Below, in pieces: positions 24,030 through 32,392 of a stretch of 64,000 nt of DNA. The notes below the pieces were generated by a model. That model was given only the letters and a program-made list of their open reading frames with translations, was not told where the DNA came from and did not search any database. Every line of letters starts with the position of its first letter. The first letter of the stretch is position 1. This stretch comes from Streptomyces sp. CC228A (lineage in GTDB: Bacteria; Actinomycetota; Actinomycetes; Streptomycetales; Streptomycetaceae): positions 124,001 through 188,000 of the forward strand of contig NZ_JAJPUI010000003.1 of the NCBI RefSeq assembly GCF_021390935.1, written 5' to 3'. Position numbers and translations under genes: made by a program.

Positions 24030-24786
24030 GTGAGCCGTATACGCCTCGCCGCCGCCTCCGCGGCGGTGCTCGCCGCATGCGCCGGGGGGACCCCGGCGCA
24101 CGCCGCCGCCGCGTCCGCAGCGTCGGGCACCTCCGCCGCGACGGTCGCATCCGGCGCCTCCGCCTCACCGGCCGCGTCCGGCCGGTCCGGCGGATACCGG
24201 TACTGGTCGTTCTGGGAGGCCGGTGACGCCGGGACCTGGACATACGCCACGCAGGGCCCGGCCACGCTCAGGCCCGCCGACGGCGACGTCCACGGCTTCC
24301 GGTTCGCGGTGAGCGCCGACAGCCAGGACGCCCACCGCCCCCGGCGGGCACCCGACTTCGCCGCCGTCTGCGCGGACACGCCGGCGAAGGACGGCACCAA
24401 ACGGGTCGGCCTGGTGCTCGACTTCGGCGTCCCCGCCGACGCGCCCGACGGCGAGGCGCCCCCGCCCCGCGGACCGCCTGCGCCCAGGTCCCGCCGGACG
24501 CCAGCAGCGCGGACGCGCTCGCCGCGGTCGCCCCTCCGCTGCGCTACGACAGCCAGGCGCTGCTGTGCGCCATCGCGGGCTACCCGCAGCGGGGATGCGG
24601 CGAGCAGGTCGCGGCCGCCCCGGCCCCCTCCCCCGCGGCGGACGAGCCCGCGGCGCCCGAGCCTGCGGCCCCGAGGCGGCGGACAGCGGCGGCGGCCCCT
24701 CCGTCGGCCTCGCCGCCGGACTCGCCGCCGTCCTCCTGCTGGGCGCCGCCGCCGTCGTGCGGGCCCGGCGACGCGGGCACCGGTGA
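24030..24786 (+). CDS. SCO2322-family secreted protein, frame broken twice
   Basis: From GTG 24030, 6 bases after the previous stop. A signal peptide (about 1-27, ending THAHA-like in TPAHAAAAS) precedes a domain with YRYWSFWEAGDAGTWTYA, FRFAVSADSQD, FAAVCADTPAKDGTKRVGLVLDFG, then (one frame over) TACAQVPPDASSADAL and YDSQALLCAIAGYPQRGC. The C-terminal membrane helix (VGLAAGLAAVLLLGAAAVV, then RARRRGHR) is in a third frame. One C added to each of the runs at 24459-24463 and 24669-24672 repairs all. Four cysteines in two pairs suggest disulphides. The small beta-rich domain next to the alpha/alpha-barrel gene may be its partner. The stop overlaps the next start as GTGA. Confidence 0.82.
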
Positions 24787-25894
24787 GGCTGCGCGCGCCC
24801 GAGGCGCACCGCTCGAACGCCGTGCCCGCGGGCGCCTGGTGGCTGTGGGCGCTGGGGCTCGCCGTCGCCGCGTCCCGCACCACGAACCCGCTGCTGCTGG
24901 GTCTGCTGGTCGGCGTGGCCGGGTACGTCGTGGCGGCCCGCCATGTGCCCGGTGCCCCGTGGGCCCGCTCGTACGGCATGTTCGTGAGGCTGGGCCTGTT
25001 CGTCGTGGCGCTCCGGGTGGTGTTCTCGGTCGTGCTCGGCTCCCCGATCCCGGGCACGCACGTCCTGGTCACCCTGCCCGAGGTGCCGCTGCCCGCATGG
25101 GCGCAGGGGCTGCGCCTCGGCGGCCGGGTGACGGCCGAGCAGATCGTGTTCGCGCTGTACGACGGGGCGAAGCTCGCCGCGCTGCTGATCTGCGTGGGTG
25201 CGGCGAACGCGCTGGCCAACCCGGCGCGGCTGCTGAAGTCCCTGCCGGGCGCGCTGTACGAGGCGGGCGTCGCCGTCGTCGTGGCCATGACGTTCGCGCC
25301 GAGCATGGTCGCGGACGTGGCGCGGCTGCGGACGGCGCGGCGGCTGCGGGGGCGCCCGACGAGCGGGGTGAAGGCGGTGCTCCAGATCGGACTGCCGGTT
25401 CTGGAGGGGGCGTTGGAGCGGTCGGTGGCGCTGGCCGCGTCGATGGACGCGCGCGGGTACGGCCGGACCGCCGCGGTGCCCGCGCGGGTGCGGACGCTGA
25501 CGAACGTCCTGACGCTCGGCGGACTGCTGGGCATCTGCGCCGGGGCGTACGGGCTGGTCGCGGTGGAGGGCGCCGGGTACGGGCTGCCGCTGGTGGCGGC
25601 CGGCCTCGCCGCGGCGGTGGCGGGGCTGCGGCTGGGCGGCCGCCGCTCGGTGCGCACCCGCTACCGGCCCGACCGGTGGGGGCCGCGCGCCTGGCTGGTC
25701 GCGGGGTCGGGGCCGCCGTCGCGGGGCTGGTGGTCTGGGCGGCGACCGGCCCGGCGGCGGAGGCGCTGCGTCCGGGGGTGGCGCCGCTGGTGGCGCCGGA
25801 GCTGCCGGTGTGGCCGGCGCTGTCGGTACTGGTGGGCCTGGTGCCCGCGTTCGTGGCCCCCGTGCCGGGGGAAGTGAAGGAGCCTGTGCGGTGA
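24783..25894 (+). CDS. ECF transporter transmembrane subunit EcfT (CbiQ family)
   Basis: From GTG 24783. EcfT couples ATP hydrolysis to the substrate-binding S subunit. The helical coupling motifs are visible in the form MDARGYGRT (the Ala-Arg-Gly signature, about residue 222) and the upstream LRTARRLRGRP (Arg-Gly). About six hydrophobic segments occur, beginning with RTTNPLLLGLLVGVAGYVVA. The last 60 residues (AAVAGLVVWAATGPAAEALRPG ... PVWPALSVLVGLVPAFV) lie one frame over; one G added to the run at 25709-25712 restores a frame ending at 25894. It overlaps both neighbours by four bases. Confidence 0.87.
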
Positions 25895-27764
25895 TCCGCT
25901 TCGAGGACGTGTCGGTGACGTACGCGGACGCCGCCGCACCGGCGCTGGAGCACGTGGACCTGACCGTGCCGGAGGGCGAGCTGGTGCTGCTGGTCGGCCC
26001 GTCGGGGGTCGGCAAGTCGACGCTGCTGCAGGCCGTGTCGGGGCTGGTGCCGCACTTCACGGGAGGCACGCTGCGGGGAAGGGTGACGGTGGGCGGGCGG
26101 GACACGCGCACTCACCGACCGCGTGAACTGGCCGATCTGGTGGGCACGGTGGGGCAGGACCCGCTGGCGCACTTCGTGACGGACGTGGTGGAGGACGAGC
26201 TCGCGTACGGCATGGAGTCGCTGGGGCTGCCCGCCGCCGTGATGCGCCGGCGGGTCGAGGAGACCCTCGACCTGCTGGGCCTGGCGGAGCTGCGGGACCG
26301 GCCCATCGCGACGCTGTCCGGCGGGCAGCGGCAGCGGGTGGCGATCGGGTCCGTGCTGGCGGCGCACCCGAAGGTGCTGGTGCTGGACGAGCCGACGTCG
26401 GCGCTGGACCCGGGCGCGGCGGAGGAGGTCCTGGCGGTGCTGCAGCGGCTGGTGCACGACCTGGGCACGACGGTGCTGATGGCGGAGCACCGGCTGGAGC
26501 GGGTCGTGCAGTACGCGGACCGGGTGGCGCTGCTGGAGCGGCGCGGGGCTCCGGTCGTGGTGGGCCCGCCCGCCGAGGTCATGCGCGTGTCCCCTGTGTA
26601 CCCGCCGGTGGTGGGGCTGTCCCGGGTGGCGGGATGGACGCCGCCGGCGCTCACGGTCCGCGACGCGCGGCGCCGGGCGGAGCCGCTGCGGCAGCGGCTG
26701 GCCGCCGCGGCTCCGGTGCCGGTCCGGCCGCAGGGCGGCGCGGCGGTGCCGCAGGGCGGGGCCGACGGGCCGACACCGGCACGGTCGGTGCAGGCACGGT
26801 GGGCGCGGGCGCTGAGGTCACGGTCGGCGCGGGCGCGGGCGCTGAGGTCACGGTCGCGGAGGGCGTGGTCGCCGCGGGGCGGAAAGCCGAGGACCGGCCC
26901 CGCGAGGACCGGCCCGGCGAGGACCGGCCCGGTGGGCGGCGGGCGCGCGCCTGGTGGCCGTTCGCGCGGCGGGAGGCGCCGCAGGCCGCGCACGACGGCC
27001 TGGCCCTGGTCGAGGGGCTCGCCGTGCGGCGGGGCCGGGTGGAGGCGCTGCGGCGGGTGGACCTGGCCGTGGGCCCGGGCGAGGCGGTCGCGCTGATGGG
27101 GCGCAACGGCGCGGGCAAGTCCACGCTGCTCGGCGCGCTCGCCGGCATGGTGGAGCCGGCCGCCGGCCGGGTCGCCGCGGGCGGCCGCACCCCGCACCGC
27201 ACGCAGCCGCGGGAGCTGGTCCGCGAGGTCGGGCTGGTCCCGCAGGAGCCGCGCGACCTGCTGTACGCGGACACGGTGGCCGCCGAGTGCGCCGGGGCGG
27301 ACGCCGACGCGGGCGCCGGGGCCGGGACGTGCCGGGCGCTGGTGGCCGATCTGCTGCCGGGGGTGCCGGACGGCACGCATCCGCGCGACCTGTCGGAGGG
27401 GCAGCGCCTCGCGCTGGCCCTCGCGGTCGTGCTGACGGGGCGGCCCCGGCTGCTGCTGCTCGACGAACCGACCCGCGGCCTGGACTACGCGGCGAAGGCG
27501 CGGCTGGTCGCGGTGCTCAGGGGGCTCGCCGCGCGCGGCCACGGCATCCTGATGGCCACGCACGACGTGGAGCTGGCGGCGGAGCTGGCGCACCGGGTGG
27601 TGATCCTCGCGGACGGCGAGGTGGTCGCCGACGGGCCGACGCACGAGGTCGTGGTGTCGTCCCCGGCGTTCGCCCCGCAGGTCGGCAAGGTGCTGGCGCC
27701 GCAGCCGTGGCTGACCGTCGCCCAGGTCGAGGCGGCGCTCGCGGCGGCGGGTGCGGTCCGATGA
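25891..27764 (+). CDS. ECF transporter fused ATPase EcfA-EcfA', frame broken at 26758-26761
   Basis: Two ABC ATPase domains in one chain. Domain 1 (from VIRFEDVSVTYADAA): Walker A GPSGVGKST, signature LSGGQRQRV, Walker B VLVLDEPTSALD, switch His in AEHRLER. Domain 2: Walker A GRNGAGKST, signature LSEGQRLAL (second Gly of the usual SGGQ replaced), Walker B LLLLDEPTRGLD, THDVELA. They are joined by about 110 residues of repetitive Gly/Ala/Val/Arg linker (GTVGAGTVGAGAEVTV, EDRPREDRPGEDRPG). The frame changes in that linker; one G added to 26758-26761 joins the halves. It powers the transporter encoded around it. Confidence 0.88.
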
Positions 27765-28585
27765 GCGCGCGGCCGGTACGGCTCGGGCCCCGGTCGGTGG
27801 CGGCTCTGGTGCTGGTGGGCGCCATCGGGGTGGTGGCGTTCGGCTGGCCGCTGCTGGCGGACCCGGAGGTGGCGCGGGCGCACGCGTCGCACGCGCAGGA
27901 CGCCCCGTGGCTGCTGGCGCTGCTGCTGCCGCTGCTGGTCGCGGTGGTGGTGGCGACCCTGTCGGACGGCGGCGTGGACGCGAAGGCCGTCGCGATGCTG
28001 GGGGTGCTGGCCGCGGTCGGCGCGGCTCTGCGGCCGCTGGGCGCGGGCACGGCGGGCCTGGAGCCCATGTTCTTCCTGATGCTGCTGAGCGGCCGGGTCC
28101 TGGGCCCAGGTTTCGGGTTCGTCCTCGGGGCGGTGACGATCTTCGCGTCCGCGCTGCTGACGGGCGGGGTGGGGCCGTGGATGCCGTTCCAGATGCTGTC
28201 GATGGGCTGGTTCGCGATGGGGGCGGGGCTGCTGCCCGGCGCGGACCGGCTGCGGGGCCGGGGCGAGCTGCTGATGCTGGCCGGATACGGGGCGGTGGCG
28301 GCGTTCGCGTACGGGACGGTCATGAACCTGTACGGCTGGGTCACGCTGCAGGGCACGGCGAGCGGGATCGCGTTCCAGCCGGGCGAGCCGCTCGGGGAGA
28401 ACCTGGTGCGCTTCGCGGCGTACTGCCTGGCGACCTCCATGGGGTGGGACGCGGGCCGGGCGGTGCTGACGGTGGTGCTGACGCTGACCATCGGATCGAC
28501 GGCGCTGAAGGCCCTGAGGCGGGCCACCAGGCGGGCCGCTTTCGAGGCCCAGGTCACATTCGAAGGCCCGGAAAAGCCGCTTTAG
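27761..28585 (+). CDS. ECF transporter substrate-binding (S) subunit
   Basis: 274 residues from ATG 27761 (ATGA overlap). About seven hydrophobic segments; typical S-component features are GAALRPLGAGTAGLEPMFFLMLLSGRVLGPGFGFVLGAVTIFASALLTGGVGPW, with the small-residue helix that docks on EcfT. The conserved glycine and GPWMPFQMLSMGW parts resemble S subunits near cobalamin-related operons (CbrT/CblT-like). The riboswitch upstream makes a corrinoid, or a B12 precursor such as dimethylbenzimidazole, the best substrate guess; cobalt is less likely because no CbiN-like gene is present. Last gene of the operon. Confidence 0.85.
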   Translation: MSARPVRLGPRSVAALVLVGAIGVVAFGWPLLADPEVARAHASHAQDAPWLLALLLPLLVAVVVATLSDGGVDAKAVAMLGVLAAVGAALRPLGAGTAGLEPMFFLMLLSGRVLGPGFGFVLGAVTIFASALLTGGVGPWMPFQMLSMGWFAMGAGLLPGADRLRGRGELLMLAGYGAVAAFAYGTVMNLYGWVTLQGTASGIAFQPGEPLGENLVRFAAYCLATSMGWDAGRAVLTVVLTLTIGSTALKALRRATRRAAFEAQVTFEGPEKPL

Positions 28586-28931
28586 GGCCCGTTCGGGGTG
28601 AGGCGCCCCACGCGACCCACGTCACATACGAAGGCCGGTAGGAGGCGGTGGGCGGGGGCCGGGTCGCCCGTGGCGACCTGCACTGCTGCGCCGTCGCGCC
28701 GCGGTGCCGGAAGGGGTGTTCTCCGGTCCCGCCTCGTACTGGGGGGGCTTTGCATCGGGCCTGCGGGCCTGGTTCATTGGTGATGTCGCCGGGCGCCGAC
28801 GGCACGCCGAAGGGTTCACCGAGGCGAGACCACAGCGCTCCTGGCAGCCGCTCCCGAGAGATCCGGGTGACCCCGGGCCCTGGTTCCGGCATGCCTGCGA
28901 CACCCCTGTCCCCGACGTGAGGTTCTCCTAC
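28586..28931 (+). other. Long leader before the secreted muralytic gene
   Basis: About 345 bases without a gene. There are local hairpin possibilities (for example around CCGGAAGGGGTGTTCTCCGG at 28708-28727) and an unusual G7 run (28742-28748). Muralytic genes in Streptomyces often have c-di-AMP riboswitches in such leaders, but I do not see the expected conserved blocks here. Confidence 0.45.
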
Positions 28932-29339
28932 GTGTTCCGCTCCATCGCCAGCCGTCTCACCGCCCGCAACAAGTCCGCCATCGCCGCAGCGACCGTGCTG
29001 CTCGGCGCCTCGGGCGCGGTGATGGGCATGACGGCCCCGGCCTCGGCCGCCCCGACCGACGCTCAGGCGATCGCCAAGAAGATGGTCCCCGCCGGCCAGT
29101 ACACGTGCTTCAGCAAGATCATCGAGCGCGAGTCGGGCTGGGACCACACCGCGACCAACGCGTCCTCCGGCGCGTACGGCCTGGTGCAGGCCCTGCCCGC
29201 GTCGAAGATGGCGTCGGCCGGCTCCGACTGGAAGACCAACCCGGCCACCCAGATCGAGTGGGGCCTGGACTACATGAACGACCGCTACGGCAGCCCCTGC
29301 GGCGCCTGGAAGTTCTGGCAGGCCAACCACTGGTACTGA
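28932..29339 (+). CDS. Small secreted lytic-transglycosylase-like protein
   Basis: 135 residues from GTG 28932 (GTG at 28917 is an alternative). A signal peptide covers about residues 1-38 (RNKSAIAAATVLLGASGAVMG, cleavage near ASAAPTDA). The mature part is a short SLT-type fold: CFSKIIERESGWDHTATN with the likely catalytic Glu, SSGAYGLVQALPASKM, and NPATQIEWGLDYMNDRYGSPCGAWKFWQ. Two cysteines may pair. It should act on peptidoglycan outside the cell. It is followed by a strong terminator and transcribed alone. Confidence 0.85.
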   Translation: MFRSIASRLTARNKSAIAAATVLLGASGAVMGMTAPASAAPTDAQAIAKKMVPAGQYTCFSKIIERESGWDHTATNASSGAYGLVQALPASKMASAGSDWKTNPATQIEWGLDYMNDRYGSPCGAWKFWQANHWY

Positions 29340-29358
29340 GCCGACAGGCCATGAGCCC

Positions 29359-29396
29359 AAGGGCCCGGTGAGTGCACCCGCACTCACCGGGCCCTT
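29359..29396. terminator. Strong hairpin, 16-bp perfect stem
   Basis: AAGGGCCCGGTGAGTG (29359-29374) pairs perfectly with 29381-29396 across a 6-base loop, 19 bases after the muralytic gene stop. It lies between that gene and the convergent thiolase gene, and is palindromic enough to stop both. Confidence 0.88.
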
Positions 29397-29521
29397 CCCG
29401 TGCGCCGCGGCAGGTGCCGCCCGCGGCGCGGACCGCGGGACCGCAGGGCGCCGGCCGCGTCCGCGCCGCCGGGTCCGCCTGCCACCGGCCCTCCGGGCGG
29501 ACGCCGCCGTGACGTCGCCCC

Positions 29522-30682
29522 CTAGAGCCGCTGCAGGATCGTCGCGGTGGCGAGCGCGCCGGCTGCGCCCATGGTGACGAGCGCCACGTCCCCGTCGCGG
29601 CGCTCCAGTTCGTGCAGCGCGGTGGTGAGGAGGCGGGCGCCCGCCGCGCCGCCCGGGTGGCCGAGGGCGAGGGCGCCGCCGTTGACGTTCACCCGGTCGA
29701 GCCCCTCGTCCTGGCCGAGGGCCAGCGCCCAGCTGAGGACCACCGCCCCGAAGGTCTCGTCCACCTCGATCAGGTCGAGGTCCCGTACGGACATGCCGGC
29801 CTTGCCGAGGACCGCCCGGGTGGCGTCGACGGGCCCGTCGAGCGGCTGGCGGGGGTCGGTGCCCACCGCCGCCTGGGCGACGATCCGGGCGCGCGGCCGC
29901 AGCCCGAGGGCGCGGGCCATGCGCCGGGACGCCCACAGGAGCGCGGCGGCCCCGTCAGCCGCCGGGGCGCGCGTGCCGGTGGTGTGGACGGCGTCCGGCA
30001 TGAGCGGGGTGAGCTCGGCGAGGGCCTCCGTCGCGGGACCCGCGCCGACGCCCTCGTCCCGGTCGACGGGCCGCCACAGCTCGTGGTCACCCGCGGGGAC
30101 CTGCACGGGGAAGGTCTCCCGTTTGAAGCGCTCCTCCGCCCACGCGGTGGCGGCGCGCTGCCGGGAGCGCAGCGCGTAGGCGTCGGTGTGGCCGCGGCTC
30201 AGCCCCCGGCGGCGGGCCAGCCGCTCGGCGGCCCGCACGGGGTGCGGGAGGTCGACGTGCCACTCGTCGGGCAGGGGCCTGCCGGGGGCGCTGCGGCTGT
30301 CGCTCCCGGGCGGCACCCGGGAGGCCGACTCGGCGCCGCAGCTGACGCCGACGTCGACGGCTCCCGCGGAGATCATGTTGGCCACCATGTGGGCGGCCTG
30401 CTGCGAGGAGCCGCCCTGGCAGTCGACGGTGGTCGCGGCCGTCTCGTACGGCAGCCCCGCGGCGAGCCAGGCGGTGCGGGCGGGGTTCGCGGCCTGCTCG
30501 CCGGCCTGGGTGACCGTGCCGCCCACGACCTGCTCGACGCAGTCGGCGGGGATGCCCGCGCGGTCGAGGAGCTCCCGGCAGGTGGCGGCGAGCAGCTGGG
30601 CCGGGTGGAGGGCGGCGAGCGCGCCGCCGCGCAGGCCCACGGGGGTGCGCACGGCTTCGACGATCACGGGTTCCGCGGCCAT
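29522..30682 (-). CDS. Thiolase-family protein lacking the C-terminal catalytic cysteine
   Basis: 386 residues from ATG 30682. The N-terminal nucleophile region is TVDCQGGSSQQAAHM (Cys about 88, usually CSSG/CGSG), the loop VDETFGAVVLSWAL replaces the usual NEAFA, and NVNGGALALGHPGGAAGAR carries the catalytic His. The usual C-terminal CxGGGxG is replaced by LVTMGAAGALATATI, so the second catalytic Cys is missing. Relatives act in fatty-acid or steroid side-chain degradation. With one acid-base Cys lost it may have changed chemistry (SCP2-thiolase-like) or low activity. Confidence 0.87.
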   Translation of the reverse strand: MAAEPVIVEAVRTPVGLRGGALAALHPAQLLAATCRELLDRAGIPADCVEQVVGGTVTQAGEQAANPARTAWLAAGLPYETAATTVDCQGGSSQQAAHMVANMISAGAVDVGVSCGAESASRVPPGSDSRSAPGRPLPDEWHVDLPHPVRAAERLARRRGLSRGHTDAYALRSRQRAATAWAEERFKRETFPVQVPAGDHELWRPVDRDEGVGAGPATEALAELTPLMPDAVHTTGTRAPAADGAAALLWASRRMARALGLRPRARIVAQAAVGTDPRQPLDGPVDATRAVLGKAGMSVRDLDLIEVDETFGAVVLSWALALGQDEGLDRVNVNGGALALGHPGGAAGARLLTTALHELERRDGDVALVTMGAAGALATATILQRL

Positions 30683-30921
30683 GGGCGGGTCCTCTCCTCG
30701 CACCCGCGGGCGTCCCGGCCCGGGCGGGCGCGCGTGTGGGTCGACCGGACTGGTACGCGCTCTCGCTAAGTTACCGTCCAGTCTGCGGACGGCTACCGCC
30801 GGTACGCAAGGGGGCGGTGAGACCCCGCGGCGGCCGCGCGGCGCCGCGGCGCCGGTCCTCCGGGGCGCGTACCAGCGAAAACACCGACAGCCGGAGCGCG
30901 GGGTCGACTACGTTGCTGACC

Positions 30922-31605
30922 ATGACTCAGAAGCACGATGACCCGCAGGACCTGTGGACCGCCGTCGACACCTACGTCTCCGGGCTGCTCGCCCCGGAGG
31001 ACGAGGCGCTGACCGGGGCGCTCGCGGCGAGCGACGCGGCCGGGCTGCCGCAGATCGCCGTGGCGGCGAACCAGGGCAAGCTGCTCCACCTGCTGGTCCG
31101 CATGACCGGGGCCCGCCGCATCCTGGAGATCGGCACGCTCGGCGGCTACAGCACCATCTGGCTGGCCCGCGCCCTGCCGGAGGACGGCCGGCTGGTCTCG
31201 CTGGAGTACGACGCGCGCCACGCCGACGTGGCCCGCGGCAACCTCGCGCGGGCCGGGCTCGACAAGGTCGCTGAGGTCAGGACGGGGGCGGCGCTCGACA
31301 CGCTGCCGCGGCTGGCGGAGGAGGGCGCCGGCCCCTTCGACCTGTTCTTCATCGACGCCGACAAGAAGAACAACCCGCGCTATGTGGAGTGGGCCCTGAG
31401 GCTGGCCCGGCCGGGCAGCGTCGTCGTGGTCGACAACGTGGTGCGGGGCGGCGCCGTCCTCGACGCGGACGGCGACGAGGCCGTGCGCGGCACGCGCGAG
31501 CTGTTCGACCTGGTCGCGCGCGAGCCCCGGCTGGACGCGACGGCGGTGCAGACGGTCGGGGCCAAGGGCCACGACGGGCTGCTGGTGGCCCGGGTGGTGT
31601 CCTGA
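30922..31605 (+). CDS. O-methyltransferase (Methyltransf_3, CCoAOMT-like)
   Basis: 227 residues from ATG 30922. Typical blocks: QGKLLHLLVRMTGARRILEIGTLGGYSTIWLARALP (SAM motif I), RLVSLEYDARHADVARGNL, and FDLFFIDADKKNNPRYVEWALRLARPGSVVVVDNVVRGG, which includes the Asp residues that bind the divalent metal. It methylates small phenolic or hydroxyl substrates in a metal-dependent way. The GNAT gene begins 1 base after its stop, so they form an operon. Confidence 0.92.
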   Translation: MTQKHDDPQDLWTAVDTYVSGLLAPEDEALTGALAASDAAGLPQIAVAANQGKLLHLLVRMTGARRILEIGTLGGYSTIWLARALPEDGRLVSLEYDARHADVARGNLARAGLDKVAEVRTGAALDTLPRLAEEGAGPFDLFFIDADKKNNPRYVEWALRLARPGSVVVVDNVVRGGAVLDADGDEAVRGTRELFDLVAREPRLDATAVQTVGAKGHDGLLVARVVS

Positions 31606-31606
31606 G

Positions 31607-32092
31607 GTGACCGCGCACTGGGACATACGTCCCGAGCCGTACGACACGCCCGACGCGACGGAGCTGCGCCGCGACTACTACGGGGAGGTGGCCGGCCGGT
31701 ACTGGGGCCGGCCCGCGACCCGGGCGGAGATCGACGAGGGGCTGGCGGACGACGGCGTCGAGGCCCTGGCCCCGCCGACCGGGCGGTTCGTCGTCGGCCG
31801 CAGCGACGGCGCCCCGGCCGCGTGCGGCGGCGTCCTGCTCCTGGACGCGGAGCGCGCGGAGCTGACCCGGGTGTTCGTGCGGCCGGCCTTCCGCGGCACG
31901 GGCGGCGCGGCGCTGCTGGTGGCGGCGCTGGAGCGGGAGGCCCGGCGGCTCGGCGCCCGGCGGGCCGTCCTCAACACCCGCCTCGACCTCGTGGAGGCGC
32001 GGGCGCTGTACGCGCGGCACGGATACGGGGAGATCCCGCCGTTCGGCGACGACCCGTACGCCCAGGTCTGGCTCGGCAAGACGCTGGACTGA
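31607..32092 (+). CDS. GNAT-family N-acetyltransferase
   Basis: 161 residues from GTG 31607, directly after the O-methyltransferase stop. The acetyl-CoA motif is RVFVRPAFRGTGGAALLVAALEREA, followed by VLNTRLDLVEARALYARHGYGEIPPF, the usual last strand and helix. This is the MarR-less PA4866/YjgM-like type; the substrate is unknown. A GGAG-like site (TGAGGTGA) lies within the previous stop, showing coupling. Confidence 0.88.
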   Translation: MTAHWDIRPEPYDTPDATELRRDYYGEVAGRYWGRPATRAEIDEGLADDGVEALAPPTGRFVVGRSDGAPAACGGVLLLDAERAELTRVFVRPAFRGTGGAALLVAALEREARRLGARRAVLNTRLDLVEARALYARHGYGEIPPFGDDPYAQVWLGKTLD

Positions 32093-32276
32093 CACCCCCG
32101 GCCCCCGGCCCCCGGCACCCGTCCCTCATCCCCGGACCTTGGGAACGGGAACGGCCGGTCGGGGGCCGCGACGTGCCCGGCGGCGGGGCTTCCGCGAAGC
32201 GCTCACGCAGGTACGGGCCGACCGGGTCGCGGCGGTCCGCCGCGACCGCCCCGGAGCGGACGGCCCCGCCGCGGGT

Positions 32277-32392
32277 TCACGGGCGGTGGTCCACCGCGAC
32301 AGCCCCGCCGCGAGGGTCACGGGCGATGGTCCACCGCGACAGCCCCCAGAGGGCGGACCCGCCCCGGGATCACAGGCGGTGGTCCGGGGGCG
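32277..32392 (-). repeat. Tandem repeat seeded from the MFS gene end
   Basis: TCACGGGCGGTGGTCC-type units start at 32277, 32317 and 32370 (spacings 40 and 53). On the minus strand the unit is the last codons and TGA of the MFS exporter gene (the 32370 copy is the real end); two non-coding copies follow it. Confidence 0.8.

Noticed and set aside
28586..28931. c-di-AMP (ydaO-type) riboswitch
   Set aside because: The context suggested it, but the conserved blocks expected of that class were not found.
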